A program made the position numbers and the translations under genes. From Sesamum alatum (Eukaryota > Streptophyta > Magnoliopsida > Lamiales > Pedaliaceae), in assembly GCA_034509735.1 (NCBI GenBank), contig JACGWO010000004.1, positions 10,769,395-10,833,394 of the forward strand: a DNA stretch of 64,000 nt, written 5' to 3'. Each line of letters opens with the position of its first letter. Positions within the stretch are counted from its first letter, which is position 1. The notes beneath the pieces were generated by a model. The model was not told the DNA's origin. It searched no databases and saw nothing but the letters and a program-made list of their open reading frames with translations. Shown piece after piece: positions 14,201 through 26,026 of this stretch.

Positions 14201-17200
14201 TGTGCTTTCAGTCCTTATCATTGACTGATAGATGACTCATTTTAGCTATAAATATATTCGTATTGACTCTAATAATCAATATTAAACCACTCTTCGATTA
14301 TATGACTAGGACTCCATCTTATTCAACATAAAAATGCACTAGGACTACATCTAGAACACTCTTTTGAGACATGGACTCAGCTTTGCACCTTTGCGCAACG
14401 ACAAACTCTTTTTTAGACACTAACTTTATCTTTGCAATATCGAGGCTTGGAAAACCTTCATAATCACATCCGAATACATGCCTAATACTCAACACAATCG
14501 TAGGAAACACCTTGTGCTTTCAGTCCTTATCATTGACTGATAGATGTCCATTTTTGGCTATAAATATATTCGTATTGACTCTAATAATCAATATTAAAGC
14601 CACTCTTCGATTATATGACTAGGACTCCATCTTATTCAACATAAAAATGCACTAGACTACATCTAGAACACTCTTTGAGCCATGGACTCAGCTTTGTACC
14701 TTTGCGCAACGACAAACTCCTTTAAACAAAGTTTAGACACTAATTCCCTTTTATCTTTGCCATATCGAGGGCTTGGTCAACTTTCATAATCAATCGTACA
14801 TCAGGATACATGCCTAATACTCAACACAATCGTAGGAAACACCTTGTGCTTTCAGTCCTTATCATTGACTGATAGATGACTCAATTTTGGCTATAAATAT
14901 ATTCGTATTGACTCTAATAATCAATATTAAAGCCACTGATTCGATTATACGACTAGGACTCCATCTTATTCAACAAAAAATGCACTAGGACTACATCTAC
15001 AACACTCTTTTGAGCCATGGACTCAGCTTTGTACCTTTGCGCAACGACAAACTCCTTTAAACAAGTTTAGACACTAATTGCACTTTTTATCGCCATATCG
15101 AAGGCTTGGAGAACCTTCATAATCAATCGTACGTCAGGATACATGCCTAATACTCAGCACAATCGTATGAAACACCTTGTGCTTTCAGTCCTTATCATTG
15201 ACTGACAGATGACTCATTTCTAGCTATAAATATATTCGTATTGACTCTAATAATCAATATTAAAGCCACTCTTCGATTTTCTGACTAGGACTCCATCTTA
15301 TTCAACATAAAAATGCACTAGGACTACATCTAGAACACTCTTTTGAGACATGGACTCAGCTTTGCACCTTTGCGCAACGACAAGCTCGTTAAACAAATCT
15401 AGACACTAATTCCCTTATATCTTTGCAATATCGAGGGCTTGGAAAACCTTTATAATCAATCGTACATCCGAATACATGCCTAATATTTAACACAATCGTA
15501 GGAAACACCTTGTGTTTTCAGTCCTTATCATTGACTGATAGATAGTCCATTTCTGGCTATAAATATATTCATGTTGACTCTAATAATCAATATTAAAGCC
15601 ACTCTTCAATTATACGACAAGGACTCCATCTTATTCAACATAAAAATGCACTAGGACTACATCTAGAACACTCTTTGAGCCATGGACTCAGCTTTGTACC
15701 TTTGCGCAACGACAAACTCCTTTAAACAAAGTTTAGACACTAATTCCCTTTTATCTTTGCCATATCGAGGGCTTGGAGAACTTTCATAATCAATCGTACA
15801 TCAGGATACATGCCTAATACTCAACACAATCATAGGAAACACCTTGTGTTTTCAGTCCTTATCATTGACTGATAGATGACTCAATTTTGGCTATAAATAT
15901 ATTCGTAATTGACTCTAATAATCCATATTAAAGGCACTCTTTCGATTATACGACTAGGACTCCATCTTATTCAACAAAAAATGCAATAGGACTACATCTA
16001 CAACACTCTTTTGAGCCATGGACTCAGCTTTGTACCTTTGCGCAACAACAAACTCCTTTAAACAAGTTTAGACACTAATGCACTTTTATCTTTGCCATAT
16101 CGAGGCTTGGAGAACCTTCATAATCAATCGTACGTAGGATACATGCCTAATACTCAACACAATCGTAGGAAACACCTTGTGCTTTCAGTCCTTATCATTG
16201 ACTGATAGATGACTCATTTCTAGCTATAAATATATTCGTATTGACTCTAATAATCAATATTAAAGCCACTCTTCGATTATATGACTAGGACTCCATCTTA
16301 TTCAACATAAAAATGCACTAGGACTACATCTAGAACACTCTTTTGAGCCATGGACTCAGCTTTGTACCTTTGCGCAACGACAAACTCCTTTAAACAAATT
16401 TAGACACTAATTCCCTTTTATCTTTGCCATATCGAGGGCTTGGAGAACTTTCATAATCAATCGTACATCCGGATACATGCCTAATACTCAACACAATCGT
16501 AGGAAACACCTTGTGTTTTCAGTCCTTATCATTGACTGATAGATGACTCATTTTGGCTATAAATATATTCGTATTGACTCTAATAATCAATATTAAAGCC
16601 ACTCTTCGATTATATGACTAGGACTCCATCTTATTCAACATAAAAATGCACTAGGACTACATCTAGAACACTCTTTGAGACATGGACTCAGCTTTGTACC
16701 TTTGCGCAACAACAAACTCCTTTAAACAAGTTTAGACACTAATTGCACTTTTATCTTTGCCATATCGAAGGCTTGGAGAACCTTCATAATCAATCGTACG
16801 TCAGGATACATGCCTAATACTCAACACAATCGTAGGAAACACCTTGTGTGCTTTCAGTCCTTATCATTGACTGATAGATGACTCATTTTAGCTATAAATA
16901 TATTCGTATTGACTCTAATAATCAATATTAAAGCCACTCTTCGATTTAATACGACTAGGACTCCATCTTATTCAACATAAAAATGCACTAGGACTACATC
17001 TAGAACACTCTTTTGAGACATGGACTCAGCTTTGCACCTTTGCGCAACGACAAACTCCTTTAAACAAATTTAGACACTAATCCCTTTTATCTTTATATCG
17101 AGGGCTTGGAGAACCTTTATAATCAATCGTACATCCGAATACATGCCTAATACTCAACACAATCGTAGGAAACACCTTGTGTTTTCAGTCCTTATCATTG

Positions 17201-20200
17201 ACTGATAGATAGTCCATTTCTGGCTATAAATATATTCGTATTGACTCTAATAATCAATATTAAAGCCACTCTTCGATTATACGACTAGGACTCCATCTTA
17301 TTCAACATAAAAATGCACTAGGACTACATCTAGAACACTCTTTGAGCCATGGACTCAGCTTTGTACCTTTGCGCAACGACAAACTCCTTTAAACAAAGTT
17401 TAGACACTAATTCCCTTATATCTTTGCCATATCGAGGGCTTGGTCAACTTTCATAATCAATCGTACATCAGGATACATGCCTAATACTCAACACAATCAT
17501 AGGAAACACCTTGTGTTTTCATCCTTATCATTCACTGATAGATAACTCAATTCTAGCTATAAATATATTCGTAATGACTCTAATAATCCATATTAAAGGC
17601 ACTCTTTGATTATACTACTAGGACTCCATCTTATTCAACATAAAAATGCATAGGACTACATCTACAACACTCTTTTGAGCCATGGACTCAGCTTTGTACC
17701 TTTGCGCAACAACAAACTCCTTTTAAACAAGTTTAGACACTAATGCACTTTTTATTCGCCATATCGAAGGCTTGGAGAACCTTCATAATCAATCGTACGT
17801 CAGGATACATGCCTAATACTCAGCACAATCGTATGAAACACCTTGTGCTTTCAGTCCTTATCATTGACTGACAGATGACTCATTTTTAGCTATAAATATA
17901 TTCGTATTGACTCTAATAATCAATATTAAAGCCACTCTTCGATTTTCTGACTAGGACTCCATCTTATTCAACATAAAAATGCACTAGGACTACATCTAGA
18001 ACACTCTTTTGAGACATGGACTCAGCTTTGTACCTTTGCGCAACGACAAACTCGTTTAAACAAATTTAGACACTAATTCACTTTTATCTTTGCCATATCG
18101 AGGGCTTGGAAAACCTTTCATAATCAATCGTACATCCGGAATACATGCCTAATATTTCAACACAATCGTAGGAAACACCTTTGTGCTTTCAGTCCTTATC
18201 ATTGACTGATAGATGACTCATTTCTGGCTATAAATATATTCGTATTGACTCTAATAATCAATATTAAAGCCACTCTTCAATTATACGACTAGGACTCCAT
18301 CTTATTCAACATAAAAATGCACTAGGACTACATCTAGAACACTCTTTTGAGCCATGGACTCAGCTTTGTACCTTTGCGCAACGACAAACTCCTTTAAAAC
18401 AAAGTTTAGACACTAATTCCACTTTTATCTTTGCCATATCGAGGGCTTGGAACTTTCATAATCAATCGTACATCTGGATACATGCCTAATACTCAACACA
18501 ATCATAGGAAACACCTTGTGTTTTCATCCTTATCATTGACTGATAGATGACTCATTTTTGGCTATAAATATATTCGTATTGACTCTAATAATCATATTAA
18601 ACCACTCTTCGATTATATACTAGGACTCCATCTTATTCAACATAAAAATGCACTAGGACTACATCTAACACTCTTTTGAGCCATGGACTCAGCTTTGTAC
18701 CTTTGCGCAACAACAAACTCCTTTAAAACGACACTAATGCACTTTTATTCGCCATATCGGGCTTGGAGAACTTTCATAATCAATCGTACGTCAGGATACA
18801 TGCCTAATACTCAACACAATCGTAGGAAACACCTTGTGCTTTCAGTCCTTATCATTGACTGATAGATGACTCATTTTTGGCTATAAATATATTCGTATTG
18901 ACTCTAATAATCAATATTAATGCCACTGTTCGATTATGACTAGGAGTCCATCTTATTCAACATAAAAATGCACTAGGACTACATCTAGAACACTCTTTTG
19001 AGACATGGACTCAGCTTTGCACCTTTGCGCAACGACAAACTACTTTAAACAAATTTAGACACTAACTTTTATCTTTGCAATATCGAGGGCTTGGAAACCT
19101 TTATAATCAATCGTACATATACATGCCTAATACTCAACACAATCGTAGGAAACACCTTGTGCTTTCAGTCCTTATCATTGACTGATAGATGACTCATTTT
19201 TGGCTATAAATATATTCGTATTGACTCTAATAATCAATATTAAAGCCACTCTTCAATTATACGACAAGGAGTCCATCTTATTCAACATAAAAATGCACTA
19301 GGACTACATCTAGAACACTCTTTTGAGACATGGACTCAGCTTTGCACCTTTGCGCAACGACAAACTACTTTAAACAAGTTTAGACACAAATGCACTTTTA
19401 TCTTTGCCACATTGAGGGCTTGGAGAACCTACATAATCAATCGTACGTTAGGATATGCCTAATACTCAACACAATCGTAGTAAACACTTTGTGCTTTCAG
19501 TCCTTATCATTGACTGATAGATGACTCATTTTTGGCTATAAATATATTCGTATTGACTCTAATAATCAATATTAAAACCACTGTTCGATTATATGACTAG
19601 GAGTCCATCTTATTCAACATAAAAATGCACTAGGACTACATCTAGAACACTCTTTTGAGACATGGACTCAGCTTTGTACCTTTGCGCAACGACACAATCG
19701 AGGGCTCGGAGAACATTCATAATCAATCGTACATCCGGATACATGCCTAATAATCAACACAATCATAGGAAACACCTTCTGCTTTAGTCCTTATCATTGA
19801 CTGATAAATGACTCATTTTTAGCTATAAATATATTCGTATTGACTCTTATAATCAATATTAAAGCCACTCTTCGATTATATGACTAGGACTCCATCTTAT
19901 TCAACATAAAAATGCACTAGGACTACATCTAGAACACTCCTTTGAGACATGGACTCAGCTTTGTACCTTTGCGCAACAACAAACTCCTTTAAACAAGTTT
20001 AGACACAAATTCACTTTTATCTTTGCCATATTCAGGACTTGGAGAACTTTCATAATCAGTCGTACGTCCGGATTCATGCCGAATACTCAACACAATCGTA
20101 GGAAACACCTTGTGTGCTTTCAGTCCTTATCATTGACCGATAGATGACTTATTTTTAGCTATAAATATATTCGTATTGACTCTAATAATCAATATTAAAG

Positions 20201-20990
20201 TCACTATTCGTTAATACGACTAGGACTCCATCTTATTCAACATAAAAGTGCACTAAGACTACATCTAGGACACCCTTTTGAGCCATGGACTTGAGTTTGT
20301 ACCTTTGTGCAACAACAAACTACTTTAAAAAAATTTAGACACTACTGCACTTTTATCTTTCCATCCCGGGCTTGGAGAACTTTCATAATCAACCGCACGT
20401 CTGGATACATGCCTAATACTCAACACAATCGTAGGAAACACCTTGTGCTTTCAGTCCTTATCATTGACTGATAGATGACTCATTTTTTGCTATAAATATA
20501 TTCGTATTGACTCTAATAATCAATATTAAAACCACTGTTCGATTATATGACTAGGACTCCATCTTATTCAACATAAAAATGCACTAGGACTACATCTAGA
20601 ACACTCCTTTGAGACATGGACTCAGCTTTGTACCTTTGCGCAACAACAAACTCCTTTAAACAAGTTTAGACACAAATTCACTTTTATCTTTGCCATATTC
20701 AGGACTTGGAGAACTTTCATAATCAGTCGTACGTCCGGATTCATGCCGAATACTCAACACAATCGTAGGAAACACCTTGTGTGCTTTCAGTCCTTATCAT
20801 TGACCGATAGATGACTTATTTTAGCTATAAATATATTCGTATTGTCTCTAATAATCAATATTAAAGTCACTATTCGTTAATGCGACTAGGACTCCATCTT
20901 ATTCAACATAAAAGTGCACTAAGACTACATCTAGGACACCCTTTTGAGCCATGGACTTGAGTTTGTACCTTTGTGCAACAACAAACTACT
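2209..20990 (+). repeat. Satellite array, about 335-bp monomers, forward block (~56 copies)
   Basis: Head-to-tail monomers recur at about 335 bp; for example GAGCCATGGACTCAGC occurs at 7081 and again 335 bases later at 7416. Each monomer carries the landmarks GAAACACCTTGTG, GGCTATAAATATATTCG, GACTAGGACTCC, CCATGGACTCAGC and TTTGCGCAACGAC. 335 bp is about two nucleosome lengths, common for plant satellites. From 2.2 to about 13 kb copies are nearly identical; from about 13.5 kb they are more varied, with shortened copies (for example near 13470, 14400 and 19690). Most copies are of the type with TAGTCCTAGTGCATTTTT and GGTTCTCCAAG when read on the minus strand (subfamily I here). No gene is visible; short open frames recur with the repeat and are by-products of it. 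Confidence 0.97.
19930..20990 (+). repeat. 667-bp dimer duplication at the end of the forward block
   Basis: A two-monomer unit is repeated with a period of 667 bases. Private variants are shared by both copies: CATATTCAGGAC, TTCATGCCGAATACTC, GTGTGCTTTCAG, TTGACCGATAGATGACTTA, ATAAAAGTGCACTAAG and ATCTAGGACACCC. The first copy runs past AACAACAAACTACT at about 20324. The second stops at the same motif at 20990, exactly where orientation flips. Confidence 0.85.
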
Positions 20991-20991
20991 G
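20990..20991. other. Satellite orientation switch (inversion junction)
   Basis: Left of the junction the monomers read CCATGGACTCAGC...TTTGTGCAACAACAAACTACT on the plus strand. Right of it they begin at GTTGATTACGAAGGTTGACC, the reverse complement of the forward landmark GG(T)CAACCTTCGTAATCAA. Every satellite block from here to 64000 keeps this opposite orientation. No spacer or mobile element separates the blocks. Confidence 0.95.
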
Positions 20992-23900
20992 TTGATTACG
21001 AAGGTTGACCAAGCCCTCGATATGACAAAGATAAAAGGGAATTAGTGTGTAAATTCGTTTAAAGAAGTTTGTCGTTGCGCACAAGTACATAGCTGGGGTC
21101 CATGGCTCAAACGAGTGTTCTAGATGTAGTACTTGTGCAATTTTATGTTGAATAAGATGGAGTCCTAGTCGTATACTCGAAGAGTGGCTTTAATATTGAT
21201 TATTAGAGTCGATACGAATATATTTTATAGCCATTAAATGAGTCATCTATCACTCAATGATAAGGACAGAAAACATAAGGTGTTTCCTACGATTATGTTG
21301 AGTATTAGGCATGTATCCGGATGTACGATTGATTACGAAGTTTGACCAAGCCCTCGATATGGCAAAGAAAAAAGGGAATTAGTGTCTGAATTCGTTTAAA
21401 GGAGTTTGTCGTTACGCACATGTACAAAGCTCAGTCTATGGCTCAAACGAGAGTTCTAGATGTAGTACTAGTGCAATTTTATGTTGAATAAGATGGAGTC
21501 CTAATTGTATAATCGAAGAGTGGCTTTAATATTGATTATTAGAGTCCATACTAATATATATATAGCCTGAAATGTGTTATCTATCAGTCAACGATAAGGA
21601 CTGAAAAATCAAGGTGTTTCCTACGATTGTGTTGAGTATTAGGCATGTATCCGGACGTACGATTGATTACGAAGGTTGAACAAGCCCTCGATATGGCAAA
21701 GATAAAAGGTAATTAGTGTCTAAATTCATTTAGAGGAGTTTGTCGTTGGGCAAATGTACAAAAGCTGAATCCACGGCTCAAACGAGTGTTCAAGATGTAG
21801 TCCTAGTGCATTTTTTGTTGAATAAGATGTAGTCCTGTCGTATACTCGAAGAGTGGGTTTAATATTGATTACTGGAGTCGATACGAATACATTTATAGCC
21901 AGTTATGGGCCATCTATCAGTCAATGATAAGGACTAAAAACACATGGTGTTTCCAATGATTGTGTTGAGTATTAGGCATCTATCTGGACGTACGATTGAT
22001 TACGAAGGTTGACCAATCTCTCGATATGATAAAGATAAAAGGGAATTAGTGTGTAAATTCATTTAAAAGGAGTTTTGTCATTACGCACAGGTACATAGCT
22101 GAGTCCATGGCTCAAACGAGTGTTCTAGATGTAGTACTAACGCAATTTTATGTTGAATAAGATGGAGTCTTAGTCGTATAATTGAAGAGTGGCTTTAATA
22201 TTGATTATTAGAGTGGATACGAATATATTTATCGCCAGAAATGAGTCATCTATCAGTCAATGATAAGGACATAAAACACAAGGTGTTTCCTACGATTGTG
22301 TTGAGTATTAGGCATGTATCCAGACGTAAGATTGATTACGAAGGTTGACCAAGCCCTCAATATGCCAAAGATAAAAGGGAGTTAATGTCTAAATTCTGTT
22401 AAAGGAGTTTGTCGTTGCGCAAACGTACAAAGCCGAGTCCATGGTTCAAACGAGTGTTCTAGATGTAGTACTAGGGCAATTTTATGTTGAATAAGATGGA
22501 GTCATATTCGTATCGAACAGTGGCTTTAATATTAATTATTAGAATCGGTACGAATATATTTATAACCATAAATGAGTCATCTATCAGTCAATGATAAGGA
22601 CTGAAAACACAAGGTGTTTCCTACGATTCTGTTGAGTATTAGGCATGTATCCGGACGTACGATTGATTATGAAGGTTGACCAATCCCTCGATATGGCAAA
22701 GATAAAAGGGAATTGGTGTCTAAATTCGTTTAGAGGAGTTTGTCGTTGGCAAAGGTACAAAAGCTGAATCCACGGCTCAAACGAGTGTTCAAGATGTAGT
22801 CCTAATGCATTTTTATGTTGCATAAGATGGAGTCCTAGTCGTAAACTCGAAGAGTGGCTTTAATATTGATTATTAGAGTCGATACGAAATATATTTATAG
22901 CCTGTAATGAGTCATCTATCAGTCAATGATAAGGACTGAAAACACAAGGTGTTTCCAACGATTGTGTTGAGTATTAGGCATGTTTCCGGACGTACGATTG
23001 ATTACGAAGGCTGACCAAGCCCTCGATATGGCAAAGATAAAAGGGAACTAGTCTTTAAATTCATTTAAAGGAGTTTGTCGTTCTGCAAAGGTACAAAGCT
23101 GAGTCCATGGCTCAAACAAGTGTTCTAGATGTAGTACTAGTGCAATTTCATGTTGAATAAGATGGAGTCCTAGTCGTATAATCGAAGAGTGGCTTTAATA
23201 ATTATTATTAGAGTCGATACGAATATATTTGTAGCCAGTAAGGAGTCATCTATCAGTCAATGAGAAGGACTGAAAACACTTTCCTACGATTGTGTTTGAG
23301 TATTAGGCATGGATCCGGACGTACGATTGATTATGAAGGTTGACCTAGATGACAAAGATAAAAGGAATTAGTCTCGAAATTCGTTTAAAGGAGTTTGTCA
23401 TTGCGCACAGGTACATAGCTGAGTCCATGGCTCAAACGAGTGTTCTAGATGTAGTACTAACGCAATTTTATGTTGAATAAGATGGAGTTCTAGTCATATA
23501 ATCGAAGAGTGGCTTTAATATTGATTATTAGAGTCGATACGAATATATTTAAAGCCAGAAATGAGTCATCTATCAGTCAATGATAAGGACTGAAAACACA
23601 AGGTGTTTCCTACGATTATGTTGAGTATTAGGCATGTATCCGGACGTACGATTGATTACGAAGGTTGACCAAGCCCACGATATGGCAATGATTAAAGGGA
23701 ATTAGTGTCTAAATTCGTTTAAAGGATTTTGTCGTTGCGCAAAAGTACAAAGCTGAGTTCATGGCTCAAACGATGTTCTAGATGTAGTACTAGTACAGTT
23801 TAATGTTGAATAAGATGGAGTCCTAGTCGTATAATCGAAGAGTGGCTTTAATATTGATTATTAGAGTCGATACGAATATATTTATAGCCATAAATGAGTC

Positions 23901-25049
23901 ATATATCAGTCAATGATAATAACTGAAAACACAAGGTGTTTCCTACGATTGTGTTGAGTATTAGGCAAGTATCCGGACGTACAATTGATTACGAATGTTG
24001 AGCCCTCGATATGGCAAAGATAAAAGGGAATTAGTGTATAAATTCTTTTGAGGAAGTTTGTCGTTGTGTAAAGGTACAAACTTGAGTCCATGCCTCAAAC
24101 GAGTGTCCTAGATGTAGTACTAGTACAATTTTATGTTGAATAAGATGGAGTCCGAGTCGTATAATCGAATAGTGGCTTTAATATTGATTATTCGAGTCGA
24201 TACGAATATATTTATAGCCAGAAATGAGTCATCTATCAATCAATGATAAGGACTGAAAACACAAGGTGTTCCTACGATTGTGTTGAGTATTAGGCGTGTA
24301 TCCGGACGTACGATTGATTACGAAGGTTGACCAAGCCCTCGATATGGCAAAGATAAAAGGGAATTAGTGTCTAAATTCGTTTAAAGAAATTTGTCGTTGC
24401 GCAAAGCTACAAAGCTGAGTCCATGGCTCGAACGAGTGTTCTAGATGTAGTACTAGTGCAATTTTATGTTGAATAAGATAGAGTCCTAGTCATATAATCA
24501 CAAAGTGGCTTTAATATTGATTATTAGAGTCGATACGAATATATTTATGGCCAAAAATGAATAATCTATCAGTCAATGATAAGGACTGAAAATACAAGGT
24601 GTTTCCTCCGATTGTGTTGAGTAATTAGGCATGTATCAGGACATACAATTGATTATGAAGGTTGACCAAGCCCTCGATATGGCAAGGATAAAAGGGAATT
24701 AGTGTCTAAATTCGTTTAAAGGAGTTTGTCGTTGGGCAAAGGTACAAAAGTTGAGTCCATGGCTCAAATGAGTGTTCAAGATGTAGTCCTAGTATTTTTA
24801 TGTTGAATAAGATGGAGTCCTAGTCATATAATCAAAGAGTGGCTTTAATATTGATTACTAGAGTCGATACGAATATATTTATAGCCAGTAATGAGTTATC
24901 TATCAGTCAATGATAAGGACTGGAAACACAAGGTGTTTCCTATGATTCTGTTGAGTATTAGGCATGTATCCAGACGTACGATTGATTACAAAGGTTGACC
25001 AAGCCCTCGATATGACAAAGATAAAAGGGAATTAGTGCGTAAATTCATT
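20991..25049 (-). repeat. Satellite array, reverse block 1 (~12 copies)
   Basis: About 335-bp monomers on the minus strand relative to the first block. Most are subfamily II: GGTTGACCAAG, GGGAATTAGTG, GGCTCAAACGAGTG, TAGTACTAGTGCAATTTT. Copies at 21740-21830, 22740-22820 and 24740-24800 carry the TAGTCCTAGTGCATTTTT form of subfamily I in their right half, so the subfamilies are mixed. Substitutions are scattered along the monomer, and divergence between neighbours is clearly higher than in 2.2-13 kb. The block ends at a LINE target duplication. Confidence 0.95.
25040..25049. repeat. Target-site duplication of LINE copy 1 (left)
   Basis: TAAATTCATT here is repeated at 26027-26036, just after the LINE 3' end. 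In uninterrupted monomers the same stretch reads TAAATTCATTTAAAGGAG once, so this is a 10-bp duplication made at insertion. Confidence 0.85.
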
Positions 25050-26026
25050 ATATCTTGGCTTCTCTCCCTCCGATCGCCCCTGGACCCTCTCGGATTCTTT
25101 GGAGCTCCCATAGTGGTTTACTCTCTAACTCGGACGCTCTGGCCATCTTGCAAACCCCCGGACCGAAGGTGGAGTGGTCTTCCTTATTCCATGGCCCTTT
25201 CCGCATACACCGAATTCTTTTTATTCTGTGTCTCGTTATTAGAGAGCGTCTCTCTACCATGGATAAGCCTTGGTGCCCACCGGATTCTTGGGAGTGCGTC
25301 CTCTATAATTCTGGAATGGCTGAGAGCCACGCTCACCTCTTCTTTGAATGCACTTTGTCCTGGAGATGCCTTTCCCTTCTTAGACAGCGTACCAAGAATC
25401 AATGGCCTCATTCTTCGTGGATTTTAGGCATCAGATGGGCCTCCATTGGATTGCCATGGTAAACATATCATTAACGCAGCATACCGTGCCACACTTGCCT
25501 CTCTTGTTTATCACATTTTGGCCGTGAGCGTAATGCTCGTAGATTCCAAAACTCCTCCCTTTCAGTTAATGCTTTGGTGGATCTTGTTCTTGAGCAGGTT
25601 TGCACACGCATCAACGAAGATGACTTGAAGCCCGCGCTTCAAACTTTTGCCCATTTCCGCCTTTGGCGCATCCCATGGAGCCACCCTGTTGAATAATTGC
25701 TGGTTCATGTAGATTGCTGATTGTTGTTGACTGTTGATTGTTGTTTTTTTGGGTTTGACTTGTTGATTTGCCCCATTGTTGTTTTGGGCCGACTTGTTGC
25801 CGTGATTGGTCTGTTCTTTTGTTTTTCTGCCATTGATTCCGCTTTGGAATGGCTTGTTGTTATGTTCCCTCTTTAGCCCCTTGTTGGGATTGGCTTGTTG
25901 ATGTTGCTTTCTGCCCAGGATCGCTGACTGTTGCCTTCCTGGGAACACTCTTCGGACAGGGCGGTTTTGCCTTTGTCATTGTTGTTAACACTCCTTTTAT
26001 TTATGAAATTTGCATTTACCTAAAAA
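25050..26026 (+). mobile_element. 5'-truncated L1-type LINE, copy 1
   Basis: A 977-bp GC-richer insert interrupts a satellite monomer. It holds the C-terminal end of a LINE ORF2 and about 330 bases of 3' untranslated sequence rich in TTGTTG, ending CATTTACCTAAAAA. It starts within ORF2, which is typical of incomplete reverse transcription, and is flanked by the 10-bp duplication TAAATTCATT. The 3' UTR resembles that of the LINE at 47441-50376: both have GTTGCCTTCCTGGG and a TTTACCTAAAA-type end. They therefore belong to one family or to close relatives. Confidence 0.9.
25055..25696 (+). pseudogene. LINE ORF2 C-terminus with zf-RVT zinc-binding domain, frameshifted
   Basis: The fragment encodes the reverse-transcriptase zinc-binding region found after the RT and RNase H parts of plant LINE ORF2 proteins. 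The first frame (25055-25462) shows VEWSSLFHGPFRIHR, an RERLSTMDKPW box, and the cysteine/histidine pattern C-V-L-Y-N-S-G-M-A-E-S-H-A-H-L-F-F-E-C. The coding signal then moves to another frame near 25445 (KHIINAAYRATLASLVYHI) and again before the end, where FRLWRIPWSHPVE precedes the stop at 25694-25696. The catalytic RT domain and the endonuclease are absent, so the copy is dead. It matches the copy at 28397-29034 almost throughout. Start is the truncation point, not a real initiation codon. Confidence 0.87.

Noticed and set aside
2209..20990. CRISPR-like array
   Set aside because: The unit is about 335 bp with no unique spacers, and the surrounding elements are those of plants.
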